A stretch of DNA of 50,516 nt, taken from NCBI RefSeq assembly GCF_001039355.2, contig NW_019775576.1, forward strand, positions 8,975 to 59,490, written 5' to 3'. The notes beneath the pieces are model-generated. The model ran no database searches. It was not told the DNA's origin and saw only the letters and a program-made list of their open reading frames with translations. Both the position numbers and the translations under genes were made by a program. Origin of the DNA: Lingula anatina. Lineage: Eukaryota > Brachiopoda > Lingulata > Lingulida > Lingulidae. Below are positions 12,065 through 23,099 of this stretch, in pieces (position 1 is the first letter of the stretch; the number at the start of each line of letters is the position of its first letter).

Positions 12065-12940
12065 ATACTTTTAAAACACTCCTTCTTGCCTTTTGACTCC
12101 ATCCGAAACCTAACAAGAATGCAATATTTTTAATACTTTGATTCGGGCAAACTATTTCACATGAGGGTTGATTAAGTGTTAACTTACAATCAAAGAAAAT
12201 TTGAACAAAAAGTGAGGACAACGATTGATTGAAGATCTCGATGAAGTGGAAAGGGTTAGGGTGAAGTCCATTTACCCTGGACATAAGCGAGCAGTTAACT
12301 GAGGAAGTCCCTGTCAATTAATAACACTGACCAGACAGTAACTAACTCCACACTCCGACACCCTGTTATACATGTACATGTACATGTACCAAGACACTAT
12401 AAAGCCATTGGGAGCAAACAATCAGCCATGTGCGTGAGCTTCAAATAGATAATGACCTCTGTTTCCTTTTACATGTACAATGACAACACTTTCAGTTGAG
12501 AGAGAAGTATTTCTATAAAGAACAATTTAAAACAAACTAATTGTGGAAAATACGCTAAACAGGTTTTGTAAACAAATCTTATGCAAGGCTGTAAAGAGTT
12601 CTGGCATTTAAATCTCAAATCTGTTAATCTCAAATCTGTCAAACAAATGATGTCACTGTGAGAAATGATCTTATACCTTCCTTCATTTTTTTTTTTTACT
12701 TTGAAAGTATTCCATAAGGTTAATAGCAATAACTCAATATTTTTTAATCACCGTGACTTTTACATATTTGGTCTTATGTAAAGAGATAACAACTGTTCGT
12801 ATTAGATATATTCCACAAATGATTATGATACATTGTAAGCAATTCATAGAAATGTAATAAAAGCCATTATTGACCAAAACGAATAGTTTTGGTTATTTTA
12901 ACCTTAAAAAGTAACTTGCAAGGTGGTTAGGAGAAAAAAA

Positions 12941-12975
<35 letters not shown>

Positions 12976-13027
12976 AGACAAAAGGATTTCACTGAAACTT
13001 CTTGGCTTCTTATATTCGATTATGGCA
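12065..13027. other. non-coding gap between convergent genes
   Basis: Between the TNF gene (+) and SDR gene A (-). It contains a (TACATG)n run near 12365-12388 and (AAAT)n at about 12941-12975, 50 to 90 bp beyond the gene A stop codon. Gene B has an (AAAT)n tract in the same relative place. No gene seen. Confidence 0.6.
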
Positions 13028-14898
13028 CTAAGTAAAGTTTTTTCGCATCAAATCATCAGCAAGTTTTGGAAATAACGTCCGAATGAAGATGTAAATTCTG
13101 GAAGAAACGGGGACACCTGTGTATATTTGATACTGCCTTGTCACTGTTGCTTGAATAATCTCCATGGCAACATCACGTGGGTCGAACATGTGGGCAGAGG
13201 AAGCTTTTGCGCCTAAAAGGGAATTGAGTGCCTCCACCGCGTTGTCTGTTCCTGTAATTAATTGATTGGTTAAACAAATAGTTAATCACTTAATACCAAG
13301 AACTGCTATTACAACAAAAAGGTAAACCCGCACGAAAAAAAAAACATATTTCACCTAATTTTCTGAAAGTGATAGAAGATAAAAACAGTACAGGGAATTT
13401 AATAATAAATAGTGGCTAATAAAAAATAATTCATTTTCAAAATTAAACTAAATAACTGATTTGGGATTTAAATGCCAGAAGGATATTACTGATTTATAAA
13501 ACTGCTTTCATTTGAAGAATAATACGTGTGGTTTACCCAAGTCAACTCTCACAATAATTTCATTTGTAAAAATAAATAAAATAAAATTAGCTGTAAATAA
13601 GCTATATTTTGTAATTTTCATATTCCTGCCATTTCACATTTTGTATTCTAGTGTTGTAATACATTCTGCAAGCAGTATTTGGTGTTTTAAGATGCAACAA
13701 TAACTATAAAATCGGTACAGTTGAGGACAAAATCATTAGCACCACCTGGGAAAATTATATTCCTTTTCAACTAATTTTCAAGCGCTTGTTACAGAACAAA
13801 TAAATTTTAAAACAATATTTTAAAACATTCTTGCTTTATTTTGGAGGCTTACATTTTTTTATTTCAGACACAGAAATGTAATTGTTTAGCAAAACTAAAA
13901 ATTCACCTAGGTCAAAATAATCCCCCCCCCCCCGATTTTAATAGTCAATCGTGTATATTTTCTAGTTGATAACAGCCTGTAGTCGCTTGTGGTAGTTTTG
14001 GACAAGCTTGTGACACACCTCCTGAGGAATTTTAGCCCATTCTTCTTTGGCAAATCTTTCTAGTTCCATCAGGTTTGATGGTCTTCGGGCATGGAGTCAG
14101 TTCATCCCACAATTTTTCTACCGGATTCAAGTCCGGGCTTTGGGCAGGCCAGTCCATGACATTCACTTTGGCCCTCTGGAGGTAGGTCGTCACCAGTATA
14201 GAAGTATATTTTGGGTCGTTGTCATGTTGGAAGACAAAGGTGACGACCCAAGCCCAATTCTGTTGCTTTTTCCTAGGTGAGGCTAATAATTTTGTCCTCG
14301 CCTGTATATTGGTAATTTTAGAATTGATCGGTTGATCAGTTTAAATTGGAGTAAAATGTTTCCTCGTGTAACTTACTTGTTAATCCCACAGTGCTAAGTG
14401 TGATGGAGATATTTGAGTGTTTTAATTTCAGTTCCTGTCTCAAAACTCCAAAGAAGCCTTGGAGAGCGTATTTCGCCGTTGTGTACCATGATATATACGG
14501 AGTGGCAATATAACCTATAAACATAAAACCCTGTATCATAAAAGTGAGCGTGAGTGGTAATCTTTCACAGATGAAGGCACTGTTGCATCTTTGTACGTTT
14601 ATTTAAAGAAATAATAACAAAAAGGTGCACATCTAGATACTTATTTTCAACGAAATATATTTATTCGACCTTCGCCAGGGAAAAAAACATTTCGAAATCA
14701 AACTCTTTTGCTACGCAATGTAAAAGATAACAGTACTTGTGCCATATACAACAGGCGATCGATACACATAACAGAAGTTAATAATAAACATGAGATATTG
14801 GTCATAAGCAGTGTTGTAGGCAGGGCATTGAAAACAGAGACAAATATTTCAATTTGGAAGGGTAGTCTGTTATTCTGGCCCTAATCTGCTTATGGGGG

Positions 14899-14939
<41 letters not shown>

Positions 14940-15257
14940 GAAAGTTATACTGTACTTAAGGTATCTACATACTGACCCGCCAGAGATGAGACAACTCCAA
15001 TACGCCCACTACTCTTGGTCAGCAAAGGTAAGGCGTGGGACGCCAAATGGACATATGACCGGAAGTTAACGTCCATCGTCGTGGCCAGTTTGGTGAGGTT
15101 CTCTCTGGTCCCAAGCCACTCCTCTCTTTTCGCAGACAAAACGTGGTTCAACATCAGTATGTCCAAACCTCCCAGTGTTTGTTCTGCGAACTGAAGAATA
15201 CGGTAAATGGTGATGTTAACTGATAAATGAAGCATGGGTGTTTAGATGAGGGTGTGT

Positions 15258-15297
<40 letters not shown>

Positions 15298-15420
15298 NAC
15301 AAAACGTGGTTCAACATCAGTATGTCCAAACCTCCCAGTGTTTGTTCTGCGAACTGAAGAATACGGTAAATGGTGATTTTAACTGATAAATGAAGCATGG
15401 GTGTTTAGATGAGGGTGTGT

Positions 15421-15452
<32 letters not shown>

Positions 15453-15567
15453 ATTTGACCTTGTTTTTGGTGTGTGTTTTTTTTTTCAGAAGTCGAAAGG
15501 ACAGGGGGTCACGGCCCCCCTGATGTTAACTGGTAAATGAAGCATGGGTGTTTGGATGAGGGTGTGT

Positions 15568-15605
<38 letters not shown>

Positions 15606-16769
15606 TTGACCTTGTTTTTGGTTTGTTTTTTTTTTTCAGAAGTCGACAGGATGGGGGTCACGACCCCGCTGAACCCCCAAATCTGCCACTGCTCGGTAAA
15701 GAATTCATGTTTGTTTTTAAGTAATACTGACGTGATCAATTCCTTAAGCAATTTCGGTATTATATGTAAATGTCCCTGACAAAATCTCTTGAAGGAGGAT
15801 TAAACTTGGGAAATTCGTATATTCGTGTTAAGGGACTTTCTTCAACTGTTTAGCCGAATTTCTTGCCGTAAAACTGTGTCGTACAGTCATATGGATGCAT
15901 AATACGGGATCACTATAGCTAAGCTTTAAAACAAACTTAATCATAAAAATACGCTCCATTATGGAAGATAAAACGGACAGGAGTGTCTCGTATTACCTAC
16001 TGAGCTTACACATTTATGTTTGAATCTGTGGATAAATGGAGACGTAATTTATGAATGAATAAATGAGTAGATAAATGAATCAATGAATGGATGTTTGAAC
16101 AAACACATATAGATACATATAACTATAATTAAATCGATGATTCCACAATAAATTCCATGCGATTTACTATCAATTATATCTTCCAAATTGTTGGTAAAGG
16201 AAGTATTTACCTGTATAACTTTCTCCGTATTGTCCATGTTTCCCATGTCAGAGACGAGGTACACGTGTTTCGCCTCGGAGTTTGGGGACAACGTCTTGCA
16301 TCCTGATACGACCTTCACAAGAGAAATACAACCGTAAACGGTACCTTTTTACCTAAATATCATTTTTAAGGCAGGTATTTTTTTACTGTCTTTAATATGC
16401 ATAAACCATTTGGTTTAATGTATAATCACCTTATGAATCCTCATGTCTTTAAAAAGTCGACTTTTGTATTTTATTAATAATAATAATAATAATGCTGATA
16501 ATAACAATAATCATTATTATTGCTATTATTATTGGTGGTGCCTCTGACCTTCTTCAACAGATGTTCTCTTCGAGCAATCAAGACAAGGTTTGCTCCCATC
16601 TTGGCAAAATGATACGCCATCTGTTCTCCTATTCCAGTTGACGCCCCTGTTATTAGGACATTTTTACCTTTCACATCAGCTGGAAAAAAAACATGAAGAA
16701 ATTTTGCACCTGATGCCATTGCAAAAGGAAGAATGGGTTTATTAATTAGAACGGCAAACTAAACAACGT

Positions 16770-16808
<39 letters not shown>

Positions 16809-17009
16809 AAAAGAGAGAGAGCTTCTAGAGGGACACTGTGTCACATAAAAAGACGACATCACGATAATCGGAGGCTTTCCCTCAATTGCTCACTTAATGT
16901 AAAAGAGACTACACTTACCGGGGTCAAAATCGTCAACGTACTGCATCGCAATGTACGCAACAACCACTGCAGATAAGGCCAGCGTCATTAAAGTCAACTT
17001 CAGCCCCAT
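13028..17009 (-). CDS. 11-beta-HSD1-like short-chain dehydrogenase, gene A
   Basis: Six exons: 17009-16919, 16679-16549, 16312-16211, 15190-14977, 14514-14377 and 13251-13028. All have GT-AG borders and total 900 nt (299 aa). Residues 1-25 form an N-terminal hydrophobic anchor (MGLKLTLMTLALSAVVVAY), as in ER-membrane 11-beta-hydroxysteroid dehydrogenase 1. The classical SDR signature is complete: cofactor loop TGASTGIG (41-48), ARR just after the second beta strand (suggesting NADP), NH at 123-124, DVN at 148-150, catalytic Ser177, and Tyr190/Lys194 in WYTTAK with the usual 12-residue Ser-Tyr spacing. NAD(P)-dependent oxidation/reduction of a steroid-like or carbonyl substrate is expected, but the real substrate is unknown. 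The ATG was chosen because it directly precedes the anchor. A Tc1 relic lies in intron 5, and an unmerged overlap at an 'n' lies in intron 3. Confidence 0.9.
13718..14304 (-). mobile_element. Tc1-like DNA transposon relic, internally deleted
   Basis: 587 bp flanked by TA on both sides (13716-13717, 14305-14306). Imperfect terminal inverted repeats begin CAGTTGAGGACAAAAT and end ATTTTGTCCTCGCCTG. The minus strand encodes the C-terminal half of a Tc1 transposase: QHDNDPKYTS (second catalytic Asp region) and MDWPAQSPDLNPVEKLWDEL (the catalytic Glu of DD34E). A frameshift follows, then ELERFAKEEWAKIPQEV. The 5' half of the transposase is missing, so the element is dead. It lies in intron 5 of SDR gene A and is absent from the same intron of gene B. 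Confidence 0.88.
15210..15665. repeat. intron 3 repeat units with (CT)n and a gap overlap
   Basis: A unit made of an ACTGATAAATGAAGCATGGG block, a GGGTGTGTAGG block, a (CT)n tract and a TTTGACCTTG-poly-T block occurs about three times (from 15210, 15374 and 15518). The first repeat is cut by the 'n' at 15298. Just right of it, 15299-15460 repeats 15138-15297, including the first half of exon 4 (15352-15299). The half exon is best read as an unmerged contig overlap rather than a real extra exon. Confidence 0.8.
15298..15298. other. single 'n': assembly join
   Basis: About 160 bp left of the n (15138-15297) is repeated right of it (15299-15460), so two overlapping contig ends appear to have been abutted in a CT microsatellite. 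Confidence 0.85.
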
Positions 17010-17095
17010 CTTGGAACTTGGTTAACGTGCCTCCAGCGTCTTAGGGTATCTAAACACTGTATGCTTAGAGCATGGCCACTTCATATGGATTTGAC

Positions 17096-17139
17096 TTTTT
17101 TATATAACCCTGAACACGGTTAAGTGTAAAAGTAGGTCA
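17096..17139 (-). promoter_or_regulatory. putative promoter of SDR gene A
   Basis: On the gene's strand there is TATATAAAAA (17105-17096), 87 bp before the ATG. About 25 bp further upstream, on the opposite strand, is AAAGTAGGTCA (17129-17139). This matches the extended nuclear receptor half-site of ROR/Rev-erb type (W-A-W-N-T-AGGTCA). Both are conserved in genes B and C. No promoter assay is implied. Confidence 0.5.
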
Positions 17140-17280
17140 CTCTTTCTGTCAGTTACTATAGACCTCGCATGTTGCTTTGTCACATAACACACACAACAAT
17201 AAGTAACAAAAACACTCGGCTAGAAAGCACAGAATCTGTTAGTCCCTTTGTCATGTTTGAGAAAGAAATCTGTATTACAC

Positions 17281-17829
17281 AGGCCTACCCAACTACCAGA
17301 CTCGGCACCTAAGGATCCTGAATTAACAGATATATCGGACCACGCTACCCGTTTTCAAGGTGTGTGTCAGATCGCATTTCGGAGTATCATACTCCAGAAC
17401 AAATTTTGTAGCACGACTGCGGGCTCATCCACGCTCGGCTGAACAACCTTTAACTATATTCTTACTTTAGAGTACTCCATTTTATTGTCTCTATGGGGCT
17501 ATAAGGGGACTTTACGACATTCGGTTTGAATGTTTTAACCACTTTTGATAGGGCTTTTTTGCATTGTATTAGATTAATGTGGCAGTCTAAGGTTCATCTA
17601 GGTGGCTTTCAAATGTATGCACCTGGTTTTAAAATCATATAGCGATTTTACGACAATCGTTTACTATCCAATCAAGGTGACAGCTGAGCATGCCAGGGCT
17701 CATCCTGTCGGTGTTCTGGCTGATACTCCGAAATGCGATCTGACACACACCTTGAAAACGGGTAGCGTGGTCCGATATACCGGTTAATTCAGGATCCTTA
17801 GGTGCCGAGTCTGGTAGTTGGGTAGGCCT
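17281..17829. repeat. foldback element, 109-bp inverted arms
   Basis: The left arm 17281-17389 (starts AGGCCTACCCAACTACCAGA) and the right arm 17721-17829 are inverted copies with a handful of mismatches, around a 331-bp spacer. It starts where the homology between the upstream flanks of SDR genes A and B ends. No transposase is seen. It is consistent with a foldback or MITE-like element. Confidence 0.8.
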
Positions 17830-17881
17830 GATTACAGGGACTGGTTCACTGTCATGTACCAGAAGGTCCCCCATGACAGAA

Positions 17882-17938
17882 AGTCCGGGATCCGTTATTT
17901 CAGAAATAACGGGTTTCTGAAATAACGGGTCCCGGACT
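17882..17938. repeat. 25-bp near-perfect hairpin
   Basis: Arms 17882-17906 and 17914-17938 are reverse complements with one mismatch; the loop is 7 nt (TAACGGG). It lies 52 bp beyond the foldback element and may belong to it. There is no T-tract or coding context to suggest a terminator. Confidence 0.85.
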
Positions 17939-19121
17939 CTGTATCATGATACATAGCTAGCGATGTAATGTGACCGTGGCGATATGAGGATCTCTGAAGC
18001 CCGTCCATTTAGACAAGCTTTGGACAGTGAAGATCGAGGGCAACCTCGAGCCGCTACCCAAAAATATCTCGCTTCACTCGATATTTCTGCGTTGCGTCTC
18101 TCGGAAAACTCGAAATTAACCTCGACATAGTCTAGAATTTCACGACTACATCTTGGTTAAATCAGTCGAGGTTTCTTAAATGCTGGAAGTCAGAGAAAGC
18201 TAGATTGACCTTCTTGGCATCAAGAGAATAGTGACGTTGATTGCGTTATATATCTACCACTAGACAAATTTAAAATCTCTCACACTCTTAAAAAATTGGC
18301 ATAAACATTTCACGTTTAACAATTAGTATCTATAATTTTATATCACTAAGTATTATCATATGGGTATGGTTTGAAAACGGGAATTAGTTTACATCTAAGC
18401 CGCACGTGCATACAAATAATTTGTAAATCTATAAATTTTTAACGAGAGTTGTGTTATTTACCTTTTGTTTTTAAGCTGTTCATTCTTCCTCTTTATCAGA
18501 TATATCGGTAAAAATCAAATATTTCCCCCCTTTGAACTTGTAATTATATGTAGCATGCTTCATGCTCTGAAAACCAGCACATGTATGTTCCGAAACCGCC
18601 TCGTAGTAAAAAAAATGTCACCAAAACGTAGAATTATTACTCCTGTGGATTTGAAATAAACGTCCGTTTGATTTTGACTATATTCCGTAACCGCCTCGTT
18701 GTCAGAAATATCTCCAAAAAGTAAATTTCTTTCTCCTTAGCACTTGTGAAAAAATATTTTGACTATATTCCGGTCCGACGCTCCTTGTTTATCAGAATTG
18801 TCACTTAAAAGTAGAGGTTTTGCATTGGGACCTTTTTTTCTGCAGCAGGCCATGCTAGGCGTGGCTCAGCTGAGACGCGCATGGTCAGTGTTGACGATTG
18901 ATTAAAAGTTTTTCACGCCAGTTGAACGTCCAAGACAAGTATTGAGCAAAAAATTGACCAAATTGGTCAGACATTACGTAAGAATTTGGCGGGAGGTGAC
19001 CAGCGCACGTGGACGAGTGTATTTCATATAACATCTCTAGAGCGTGATATTGGATCACTTTATTCGGTTTTAGGGGTGTTTTAGGATGGAATGACTGTAT
19101 TTTATCTTGGTATGTATGTCA

Positions 19122-19219
19122 AATAATACACTGTCTCCCTCTCGCGATAGATGCCATGAACACCTCTCGCCGACGCTCGAGATGTTATGGCATATATCGC
19201 TCGGGTGACAGTGTATTAT
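19122..19219. repeat. imperfect inverted repeat
   Basis: Arm 19122-19157 (AATAATACACTGTC ... GATAGATGCCAT) and arm 19187-19219 (ATGGCATATATCGC ... GACAGTGTATTAT) are inverted, with several mismatches, around a 29-bp loop that holds CTCTCGCCGACGCTCGAGA. It would form a cruciform or an RNA hairpin. Function unknown. Confidence 0.7.
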
Positions 19220-19411
19220 GTCACACGTATAATATACAGGGTCCCCCTGACCCTGCATTTAACCGGACCGGCATCGGCTTTGCAGACGGGCACAATCAGT
19301 TCACACAGTGCCGTGAGTGAATGGCTGCTCCAGGTGGGGATCTTTTTTACAGCTTCCAAAGAAGACGGAAAACGGTATGAAAGATGTCCATACTAGTACG
19401 GTCTACATACA

Positions 19412-19636
19412 CGAGGGATGAAACATTTTCTTTCTTTGTATCATTAATAATATATCTTAAAGAAAACGTGAAAGCTGAGAGATGACAGCTGAGAGTATCT
19501 AAAGCGTACATTTTGAAAGACCCTGAGCATAATTTATCACGTATTTGCACAAGGTGTCATCCGACTGATGTTTTAAATATTAGAAAGGCTCTACTTTTAT
19601 TTGTGACGAAAAGATTACATTCCTGGAGACTGCATT
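19412..19636 (+). pseudogene. truncated, decayed copy of the TNF ligand 3' end
   Basis: Aligns with 11220-11430: the ATAATATATCTTAA block, the AAAGACCCTGAGCATAAT block, CAAGGTGTCATC and CTGGAGAC-GCAT all match in order. The frame is broken by indels and stops, and everything upstream of the last two THD strands is missing. The sequence following it matches the flank of SDR gene A from about 12868, so about 1.4 kb is deleted relative to the first copy. It is a by-product of the duplication that created SDR gene B. Confidence 0.85.
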
Positions 19637-19699
19637 TTTGGCCAAAACGAACAGTTGTTGTCTCTTTAACTTTATAAGGCAAAGGGTGGGAAAATAACA

Positions 19700-19738
19700 A
19701 AACAAACAAACAAACAAAAAAACAAACAAACAAACAAA

Positions 19739-19784
<46 letters not shown>
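19700..19784. repeat. (CAAA)n followed by (AAAT)n
   Basis: Tetranucleotide tract just beyond the stop codon of gene B, in the same relative position as the (AAAT)n beyond gene A, so it predates the duplication. Confidence 0.95.
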
Positions 19785-19785
<1 letters not shown>

Positions 19786-19838
19786 AAAGACAAAGGGGTT
19801 CACTGATACATATTGGTCGCTTATGTTCAATAATGCTG

Positions 19839-20233
19839 CTAAGTAAAGTTTTTTCGCATCAAATCATCAGCAAGTTTTGGAAATAACGTCCGAATGAAGA
19901 TGTAAATTCTGGAAGAAACGGGGACGCCGGTGTATATTTCATACTGCCTTGTCACTGTTGCTTGAATAATCTCCATGGCAACATCACGTGGGTCGAACAT
20001 GTGTGCAGAGGAAGCTTTTGCGCCTAAAAGGGAATTGAGTCCCTCCACTGCGTTGTCTGTTCCTGTAATTAATTGATTGGTTAAATAAATAATTAATATC
20101 TTTATACAAAAACTGGTATTGCAACGAAAAGTTAAATAAACTTGCATGAAAAAAATGCGCATGTCATGTAATCTTCTGAAAATGTAACAAGATAAAATCA
20201 GCGTAGGGAATTAAATAAGAAATAGTTGGTAAT

Positions 20234-20266
<33 letters not shown>

Positions 20267-22340
20267 AAAATAGGTTTAATAACTGATTTACAAATTGGTG
20301 TTTTCATTTGAAGACGTGATGTTATTTAATTCAGTAAGCTCTCACGATGATTTTATTTAAAATTAAATAAAATAAATCTAGCTGTAATTACGCTATATTT
20401 TGAACTTTTCATATGCCTAACATTTCACATTTTATACTGTATGTCATTTTTCTAGAACATCTTGCAAGCAGACTTTGGTGCTCTGAGATGCAACAAAAAC
20501 CATAAATTGCTATAGATGTTGCATAATAATAAAATATTAGAATTGAACGGTTTATCTGCTTCATTTAGAGTAAAATGTTTTCTAGTGTAACTTACTTGCT
20601 AATCCAACAATGCTCAGTGTTACGGAGATATTTGAGTGTTTTAATTTTAGTTCTTGTCTCAGCACTCCAAAGAAGCCCTGGAGAGCGTATTTTGCCGTTG
20701 TGTACCACGACATATACGGAAAGGCAACATGACCTATAATCATAAAGCGCTGTATCATTAGAATGACCATTAGTGTACATATATACATGTAGATAATAAA
20801 AACCAATAAAAATATTTGCATTTAACTTTCACAAAAGATAAATACTGCACTTAGAAAACAAACTCTTTTGATGCGTAAAGTATAGGATAACAGTACATGT
20901 GCCATGGGAGTAATAGGCGCACACACAACACAAAAAGATAAAAATAATAATAAAACATGAGATACCGGTAACAAACAATGTTTTAGAAAAGGCAATGTCA
21001 ACAAAGACCAATAATTTAATTGGAAAAGGGACGTGCCTGTTATTCTCGTCCAACTATGTCTACTGGGGGTAAAAAAAAAAATAATAATGAAACTCATACT
21101 GTACTTAAGGGATGTACATACTGACCCGCCATGGATGAGACAACGCCAATACGCCCACTACTGTTGGTCAGCAAAGGTAAGGCGTGGGACGCCAAATGGA
21201 CATATGACCGGAAGTTAACGTCCATCGTCGTGGCCAGTTTTGTGAGGTTCTCTCTGGTTCCAAGCCACGCCTCTCTTTTAGCAAGCAAAGCATGGTTCAA
21301 CATCAGTATGTCCAAACCTCCCAGTGATTGTTCTGTGAACTAAAAAATGGTGAACATTGATATTAACTAATAAATGAAGCACTAATGTAATAAATGAAGC
21401 ACTAATGTTTGGGAAAGTGTTTGTACGTCTCTCTCTCTTTCTCTCTTTCTCCCCACCCTCTCCTCCTCTCTCTCTCTCTCTCTCTCTCTGACCTTGTTTT
21501 GGTAACAAATGAAAGAAAGAAAGAAGCATCTATACATCACCCACTTTTTTTATCTTAACAGCGTACATTTATGCAATATAATTGGCCCTGGTTTAAATTA
21601 CTGGAAGGAGGTTTGATCATTACTAGTACTAGGTAGCAAGCTGTGATTGTATTTCGTCATCTTGGCAACATCTACATAATCCATGTATCACTGGGGTAAC
21701 ATGCACGTAATATACGTTCGATAAAGATTCAAATGTTTGTTTTTAAAGTTAAAAGTCAGTGACGTGATAAATCCGTTATGCATTCGTTGATATAGTGTCC
21801 ATGACAAAATTTCTTGGACGAGGTTAAGATTTTGGAAATTCAAAAGTAGAAGAAAATTACACATATATTAACTTTCTTCAATTACTCTCTGGCATTTCAT
21901 GTCATAAAATTGTATTAAAAAAGAGACGTCCGTGGCATCTTTAAATGCGTACATTTATTACCAAATCGATCATCCCATAAAATAGTTATAAGATTTATTT
22001 CCAATCATATCTCCCATATTGTTGGTAAATGAAGTATTTACCTGTATAACCTTCTCCGTATTGCCCATGTTTCCCATGTCAGAGACGAGGTACGCGTATT
22101 TCGCATTGGAGTTTGGTGACAACTTCTTGCATCCTAACACGACCTTAAAAGAGAAATACAACCGTAAGCCGTCACATTTTTACTTAAGATCAGTTAATAG
22201 AAAAACATGTTTAAATATCTTTGATATGTAAAAACCATTCAGTTTACTGCATGATCACCTTAAAAATCATCATGTCTTTAGAAAATCGGCTTTAATTGTA
22301 ATTACACATATTAGTTTTCATTTGATTATATATCAATATT

Positions 22341-22387
<47 letters not shown>

Positions 22388-22868
22388 TGATGTTTGCATG
22401 TATGTGTCTGACCTTCTTCAACAGATGTTCTCTTCGAGCAGTCAAGACAAGGTTTGCTCCCATCTTGGCGAAATGATACGCCATCTGTTCTCCTATTCCA
22501 GTTGACGCTCCTGTTATTAGGACATTTTTACCTTTCACATCAGCTGGAAATTTAAAGACACCTTACACTTAATGCCATTTAGAGAGAGAGAGAGAGAGAG
22601 GGAGAGAGACAGAGAGACAGAGAGAGGGAGAGAGAGAGAGGGAGAGACAGAGAGAGGGAGAGAGAGAAAGCTTCTCTATGGACACTCTGGGTCACATAAT
22701 AATCTATATCACGATAATCGGAGACTCTCCCTCACTTGCAATTGTTCACTTAATGTAAAAGAGACTCCACTCACCGGGGTCAAAATCGTCGACGTCCTGC
22801 ATCGCAATGTAGTACGCAATAATCACTGCAGAGAAGGCCAGCGTCATTAGGGTAAACTTCAGCCCCAT
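19839..22868 (-). CDS. 11-beta-HSD1-like short-chain dehydrogenase, gene B
   Basis: Six exons: 22868-22775, 22543-22413, 22143-22042, 21339-21126, 20733-20596 and 20062-19839; 903 nt, 300 aa. Exon lengths equal those of gene A except for one extra codon (AYYIAMQ versus AYIAMQ) in exon 1. The hydrophobic N-terminus [49 protein letters not shown], the Ser in VVSSMAG, and Tyr/Lys in [14 protein letters not shown] are all intact, so the enzyme should be active. Its C-terminus ARLRKNFT-like end (LMRKNFT) matches gene A. Product role as for A: membrane-anchored NADP-dependent oxidoreductase of unknown substrate. It is a paralogue of A made with the TNF 3' end. Part of the gene (exons 1-3) has a near-identical partner, gene C. 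Confidence 0.9.
22340..22670. repeat. (AAT)n and (GA)n microsatellites in intron 1/2 of gene B
   Basis: (AAT)n at about 22340-22385 and an impure GAGA/GGGA tract at about 22580-22670. Genes A (16476-16535, 16773-16810) and C (27475-27500, 27700-27790) have the same tracts at the same places with different lengths. Confidence 0.9.
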
Positions 22869-22948
22869 GTTGGTATATATACCTCCAGCGTATCGGGTAT
22901 CTAAACATTGTATGCACTAACCATGGCTACTTAATGTGTATTTATCAT

Positions 22949-22990
22949 CTATATATAACCCTGAACACGATTGAGTGTAAAAGTAGGTCA
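22949..22990 (-). promoter_or_regulatory. putative promoter of SDR gene B
   Basis: TATATATAG on the gene's strand (22957-22949), 81 bp before the ATG, and AAAGTAGGTCA on the opposite strand (22980-22990), in the same arrangement as in gene A. The sequence around them, from the TATA box to the GTCACTCTTTCTGTCAGTTAC block, is highly conserved between A, B and C. Confidence 0.5.
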
Positions 22991-23099
22991 CTCTTTCTGT
23001 CAGTTACTGTACATATTGTAGACTTCGCATGTTACATAACTGACACAACCAGAACACTCTGCTATAACGCACTGAATCTGTAAGTATCGGTGTCATATA

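Larger units (their letters stand above)
17390..19411. other. intergenic stretch without genes
   Basis: Apart from the right arm of the foldback element, the hairpin and an imperfect inverted repeat near 19122-19219, I see no exon, RNA gene or repeat family here. It separates the two halves of the TNF/SDR segmental duplication. Confidence 0.6.

Noticed and set aside
14047-14280. + strand open frame in intron 5 of SDR gene A
   Set aside because: Antisense shadow of the Tc1 transposase, which reads clearly on the minus strand.
15299-15398. An additional SDR exon 4
   Set aside because: Truncated by the 'n' and identical to the exon just left of it; an assembly overlap.
16773-16976. Arg-Glu-rich open frames over the GA tracts (also near 22572, 27508, 34270, 36631)
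   Set aside because: Translations of (GA)n microsatellites; antisense to SDR or villin exons and introns.
17248-17874. Related open frames RPTQLPDSAPKDPEL in both orientations
   Set aside because: They are the two arms of the foldback repeat; no longer frame or start context supports a gene.
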